Source of the DNA: DATGIQ01 sp035295665
Lineage (GTDB): Bacteria; Planctomycetota; Planctomycetia; Gemmatales; Gemmataceae
Direction of reading: 5' to 3'
Assembly (NCBI GenBank): GCA_035295665.1
Contig: DATGIQ010000163.1
Coordinates: forward strand, 1-16,224
Length of the DNA stretch: 16,224 nt
How positions within the stretch are numbered: position 1 is the first letter of the stretch; every line of letters starts with the position of its first letter. Shown here in pieces: positions 14,093 to 16,224 of this stretch. Made by a program: the position numbers and the translations under genes. The notes under the pieces are model-generated. The model ran no database searches. It saw nothing but the letters and a program-made list of their open reading frames with translations, and was not told the DNA's origin.

Positions 14093-14671
14093 TCAGGTGA
14101 CCGCGCTCGCCAGGCCTCCCCTGGTCGTAATCCGTGACAGAAAGCGCAGCAGCTGTCCCCAGTGCTGGCAAGGATCGTCGCCGCCGAGGAACGCTTGCAG
14201 AAGGGCCCATGGCACAAGGACGATGTCGGATGTTAGGGGTAGGCGACGGCGTGCGCTCTTCCAGAAGGAGGTCTGCAGAAACTGCTCGCGCCAAAACACC
14301 TGCCAGCGATCGATGATCCGCCGGTCGGCGCCGAATAACTGGGAGAGCGTGCGGACGCGGCGGGGCGACGGCCCTTGCCGCATGGCGCCCACCACCAAGA
14401 CCACCGCAAAGAGATAGACCTTGCGGCCGAGGAAGCGCACCGATGGCGGCGTCACGCGTTTGCGGCAACCGTCCCGTTCACAGCAGAAACTGAAGCGGTA
14501 GCGGTAGTCTTCAGGAAGATCCTCGGCACCGCGCGGCTTGCGGGGATAATTGGCGCAATGCAGGCGGCCGCCACACGGGCAGGCCTTCTCCCGCGCCATG
14601 CGCGCAAAGTCTTGATCAACGGAAAAAAGAAACAAGCATAGGGTGGCACTGCGGGGCAATTCATGGTACAT
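14093..14671 (-). CDS. Zinc-ribbon/HTH protein of the transposon cassette
   Basis: A 192-residue protein of unknown function. An N-terminal segment (CLFLFSVDQDFARMAREKA) leads to CPCGG (Cys 31, 33) and, about 30 residues on, CCERDGC (Cys 64, 69). Together these look like a zinc ribbon. RKRVTPPSVRF, a hydrophobic helix (KVYLFAVVLVVGAM) and a likely helix-turn-helix (SPRRVRTLSQLFGADRRIIDRW) follow. This resembles the zinc-ribbon-plus-HTH arrangement of transposase N-terminal regions. I judge it a DNA-binding partner of the neighbouring transposase, as it is first in the same-strand series. The start is uncertain: ATG 14671 has GGAG nine bases upstream, whereas GTG 14713 would add 14 residues but has a poorly spaced site. 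The 100-base gap to the transposase is unusually long for a compact element. Confidence 0.6.
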   Translation of the reverse strand: MYHELPRSATLCLFLFSVDQDFARMAREKACPCGGRLHCANYPRKPRGAEDLPEDYRYRFSFCCERDGCRKRVTPPSVRFLGRKVYLFAVVLVVGAMRQGPSPRRVRTLSQLFGADRRIIDRWQVFWREQFLQTSFWKSARRRLPLTSDIVLVPWALLQAFLGGDDPCQHWGQLLRFLSRITTRGGLASAVT

Positions 14672-14677
14672 GATGGA

Positions 14678-14711
14678 GTACTCCGTGGTCCTGGTAAACC
14701 ATTCGGAGTAC
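14678..14711. repeat. Inverted repeat GTACTCCG/CGGAGTAC at the cassette's right side
   Basis: GTACTCCG (14678-14685) and CGGAGTAC (14704-14711) are perfect 8-bp inverted repeats with an 18-base spacer. The left arm is also part of the palindrome GGAGTACTCC (14675-14684). It lies upstream of, or overlaps, the start of the zinc-ribbon gene, so it could be an operator or a transposase-binding site. Confidence 0.45.
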
Positions 14712-14712
14712 A

Positions 14713-14759
14713 CCCCTCGGGAACCTTGATCAAGTGATCAGGCTCTGCGAGGGGATTTT
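14713..14759 (+). terminator. Nested hairpin with T-run beside the cassette
   Basis: CCCCTCG (14713-14719) pairs with CGAGGGG (14748-14754). The 28-base interior contains two TGATCA hexamers separated by AG and flanked by CC and GG, which can form a second stem. ATTTTTG follows on the plus strand, as in an intrinsic terminator. It may insulate the cassette, or be part of its right end. Confidence 0.45.
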
Positions 14760-14820
14760 TGTTGGACGCATCACCGGAGTTGATCAGAATCAGCGGAATT
14801 CGCATCGATTATCTTGGCTA

Positions 14821-15075
14821 CGCACAGGCGACACGACGCAATTCGCCAGTGTCAACGTCACGACATAGAACGGTTCCGTTCCATCCGGTGCGGTTCAGCT
14901 GCCGTTCAGCGGGTTCGGGACGTTCGCGCACAACCTACCCACCAACGGGACGACGAACTACACGCTCTACAACCTTCCCGCTGGCACCTACACCCTACAG
15001 GCCAATTACTCCAGCCAGGGAGGTTTCGCAGCCAGTCAGAGTGTCGTCCAGACGTTGCAGGTCACGGGATACTGA
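14821..15075 (+). pseudogene. C-terminal remnant of an Ig-like repeat surface protein
   Basis: The frame ending at TGA 15073-15075 reads convincingly as protein: SGAVQLPFSGFG, FAHNLPTNGTTNYTLYNLP, AGTYTLQANYSSQGG, then FAASQSVVQTLQVTGY. This is the pattern of bacterial Ig-like (Big-type) repeats found in secreted or cell-surface proteins. Upstream the same frame continues (GDTTQFASVNVTT) but is broken by TAG at 14866-14868. No start codon or ribosome site is present. Further upstream the sequence loses its protein-like character where the transposon-like cassette begins. I infer the tail of a gene cut off by the insertion or a rearrangement. The 5' boundary is approximate. Confidence 0.6.
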
Positions 15076-15084
15076 CGGACTGCA

Positions 15085-15139
15085 TGACAGCATCTCGCCT
15101 TTTTCCTGTCACGCTCCCGCAAGCGGACTACTTGCGCGG
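15085..15139 (+). terminator. Two hairpins after the surface-protein remnant
   Basis: TGACAG (15085-15090) pairs with CTGTCA (15106-15111) across a 15-base loop containing T5. CCCGCAAG (15116-15123) pairs with CTTGCG and GGG (15131-15139) with one bulged C. They lie 10-65 bases after the remnant's stop and are plausible relics of its terminator. Confidence 0.35.
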
Positions 15140-15540
15140 GACCGCGTAAGCCCGCTAGATGTTTAACTCATCGTGCCGCTCGACGGCGGACCTTCGATTT
15201 GTGCCAGAAGCCGCGAACCCGATGCATCGTTCCGCGTGTGAGACTCTTTTCGCCCAACGGTACGCGGACCGTGTCCGAACCCTTGAACCTGAGGCGGCTT
15301 TCACTGGCTTCGAAGCAGCCCCTTCAGCAGCTTGTAACTCAGCCAAACTGAAGGCTGACGTCCCAAACCTGCGGCGAAAGCTCTTTCTTGCGTCGCTGTT
15401 TATCGCAGTGGGTCCTCGTTCGTAGTTACACAAGCCAAACAAGTTCACTTCAGTCGCCGCATCTTGTCGATACCTCCAATGGCGCTCCCCAAGGTCGGGA
15501 CTGGAAATCTAACAACTGATCTGGAACTGGGTCCTGTACC
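15140..15540. other. Stretch with no confident gene
   Basis: Open frames of 88 codons on the plus strand (15159-15425) and 97 codons on the minus strand (15448-15155) overlap almost completely, so at most one can be real. Neither has a good ribosome binding site or a domain I recognise. The plus-strand frame starts at an ATG directly followed by TTTAACTC, with no purine-rich site before it. A perfect 10-bp palindrome, CGATGCATCG, lies at 15220-15229. The region is probably non-coding or decayed. Confidence 0.4.
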
Positions 15541-15565
15541 GGATATAATGGGCGCATGTTCAGAT
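15519..15565 (+). promoter_or_regulatory. Promoter/operator candidate of the methyltransferase gene
   Basis: A perfect TATAAT -10 box lies at 15544-15549, about 80 bases before the methyltransferase ATG. There is no good -35 at 16-18 bases upstream. The -10 is framed by an imperfect inverted repeat, ATCTGGAAC (15519-15527) and GTTCAGAT (15558-15565), which pair with one extra G. That symmetry suggests a regulator-binding site. Confidence 0.45.
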
Positions 15566-15630
15566 AAGCTCAACCTTCTGCGCTATGACACGGTTGTGTT
15601 GAATAGCTGTTAAGCAATGAGTTTGGAAGC

Positions 15631-16224
15631 ATGGAACGGACGAAGTTGCTGCGGCAGACGAAAGTCAGACACTCCGCCAGGCTCTGGCGGAATGTGGGAT
15701 TGTTCGCTGGTATCGGAGGCATCGAGCAAGGCTTTCACCTGGCAGGGCACACTACCATGCTCCTTTGCGAAATCGATGAGTCTGCCCGAGCCGTACTTTC
15801 AGCTCGCTTTCCGGGCATTCCAATTATGAGCGACGTGCGTGAGCTAGCGTACATTCCCGAAACAGACATTGTTTCCGCAGGTTTCCCCTGCCAGGATTTG
15901 AGCCAGGCGGGGAAAACCGCCGGTATTGGCGGTCATCAGTCAGGAGTTGTGGAGGAAGTTTTTCGGCTCTTAGTTGACTCCACGCCTCGCTGGCTGTTTC
16001 TTGAGAACGTTCCCTTCATGCTCCAGTTGGAGAAGGGAAGGGCAATGCGGCTTCTCACTCAGAAGCTAGAGGAGCTTGGCTTCGCGTGGGCCTACCGCAT
16101 TGTCGATGCCCAGTGCTTCGGCCTGCCGCAACGGAGGCAGCGGGTTCTCCTCCTCGCTTCGCGCACGGAGGACCCACGAGAAGTCCTCTTCGTTGAGGAT
16201 GTGAGGGTGCCGCCGACCATTGAT
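15631..16224 (+). CDS. C5-cytosine DNA methyltransferase, N-terminal part (3' end outside window)
   Basis: 198 codons, open to the window edge. After a short basic leader come motif I (GLFAGIGGIEQGF, about 23-35, S-adenosylmethionine binding), a motif II-type acidic segment (CEIDESA), motif IV with the catalytic cysteine (GFPCQDLSQAG), motif VI (FLENVP) and motif VIII (QRRQRVLLLAS). This order is diagnostic of Dcm/HhaI-type enzymes that methylate cytosine at C5. The target-recognition domain and motifs IX-X lie beyond the window, so specificity is unknown. ATG 15631 is the only start after the in-frame TAG at 15604; its ribosome site (TTGGAAGC) is weak. GC looks lower than in the core genes and mobile DNA lies next to it, suggesting horizontal transfer. 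A restriction partner may follow. Confidence 0.93.
   Translation, partial: MERTKLLRQTKVRHSARLWRNVGLFAGIGGIEQGFHLAGHTTMLLCEIDESARAVLSARFPGIPIMSDVRELAYIPETDIVSAGFPCQDLSQAGKTAGIGGHQSGVVEEVFRLLVDSTPRWLFLENVPFMLQLEKGRAMRLLTQKLEELGFAWAYRIVDAQCFGLPQRRQRVLLLASRTEDPREVLFVEDVRVPPTID

Larger units (their letters stand above)
11527..14713 (-). mobile_element. Four-gene transposon-like cassette, transposase inactivated
   Basis: Four minus-strand genes lie in order: a zinc-ribbon/HTH protein, a DDE transposase, a TniB/ExeA-like AAA ATPase and a CHC2 zinc-finger protein. The transposase-plus-ATPase pairing is typical of Mu/Tn7/Tn552-type elements, where the ATPase selects target sites. The limits given are those of the genes. 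True ends lie somewhere in about 11.46-11.53 kb and 14.71-14.83 kb, and I could not establish terminal inverted repeats or a target duplication. To the right of the cassette is a broken surface-protein gene. The transposase carries several lesions, so the copy is probably unable to move by itself. Confidence 0.75.

Noticed and set aside
11488..14776. CGGTGATG (11488-11495) and CATCACCG (14769-14776) as transposon terminal inverted repeats
   Set aside because: Only 8 bp match over windows of about 100 bp, which is expected by chance fairly often. No target duplication is seen beside them.
14759..15166. 135-codon plus-strand frame over the surface-protein remnant
   Set aside because: It is Arg/Ser/Thr-rich and out of frame with the convincing Ig-repeat reading that ends at 15075.
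15161..15167. GTTTAAC resembling an integron attC R''-type core
   Set aside because: No matching GTTRRRY partner with a foldable stem was found in the following bases, and no integrase is present.
1..16224. CRISPR array
   Set aside because: No regularly spaced identical repeats were seen in any non-coding stretch.

Overview
The window looks like a chromosomal segment from a GC-rich member of the Planctomycetota, perhaps Gemmatales-like. That placement is inferred from a DUF1559 prepilin-like protein, an HU-type protein with a basic C-terminal extension, an N-terminal zinc-ribbon/membrane/caspase-like protein, and long Pro/Ala-rich linkers. No ribosomal RNA is present to confirm it.

Layout. 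Bases 1-419 hold the 3' end of a Pro/Ala-rich unknown gene. An HU-family gene with a good promoter follows (652-975, +). Three minus-strand genes come next: a TolC/CzcC-type outer-membrane lipoprotein (4614-2818), glutamate dehydrogenase (2667-1354) and a small DUF2007 protein (1312-1046). The roughly 415-base gap at 4615-5029 carries a compact palindromic cassette of three hairpins. On the plus strand are a zinc-ribbon/TM/caspase-like gene (5030-7054) and a secreted thioredoxin-fold gene (7137-8099). The latter has one in-frame TGA exactly where the first active-site cysteine of a thioredoxin motif should be, so it may be a selenoprotein. A strong hairpin closes this unit. Then come a DUF1559 gene (8429-9463, +), a fumarylacetoacetate-hydrolase-family gene (10392-9529, -) and tRNA-Asn (10562-10633, +).

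From about 10.64 kb the window becomes accessory DNA. It holds a small lipoprotein gene (11358-10957, -), lying between two near-identical 28-bp repeats, and a four-gene minus-strand transposon-like cassette (about 11527-14671). The cassette encodes a zinc-ribbon/HTH protein, a DDE transposase, a TniB/ExeA-like ATPase and a CHC2 zinc-finger protein. Its transposase is dead by three visible lesions: an internal TAG, a one-base deletion, and a catalytic Glu changed to Lys. Next to it is the broken C-terminus of an Ig-like surface protein (to 15075), a largely non-coding stretch, and the 5' end of a C5-cytosine DNA methyltransferase gene running off the window (15631 onward).

The most interesting item is the apparent UGA-recoded thioredoxin-like gene directly downstream of the caspase-like gene. 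A plausible SECIS-like hairpin lies just 3' of its UGA. Every functional call rests on motifs read by eye; no database search was possible.
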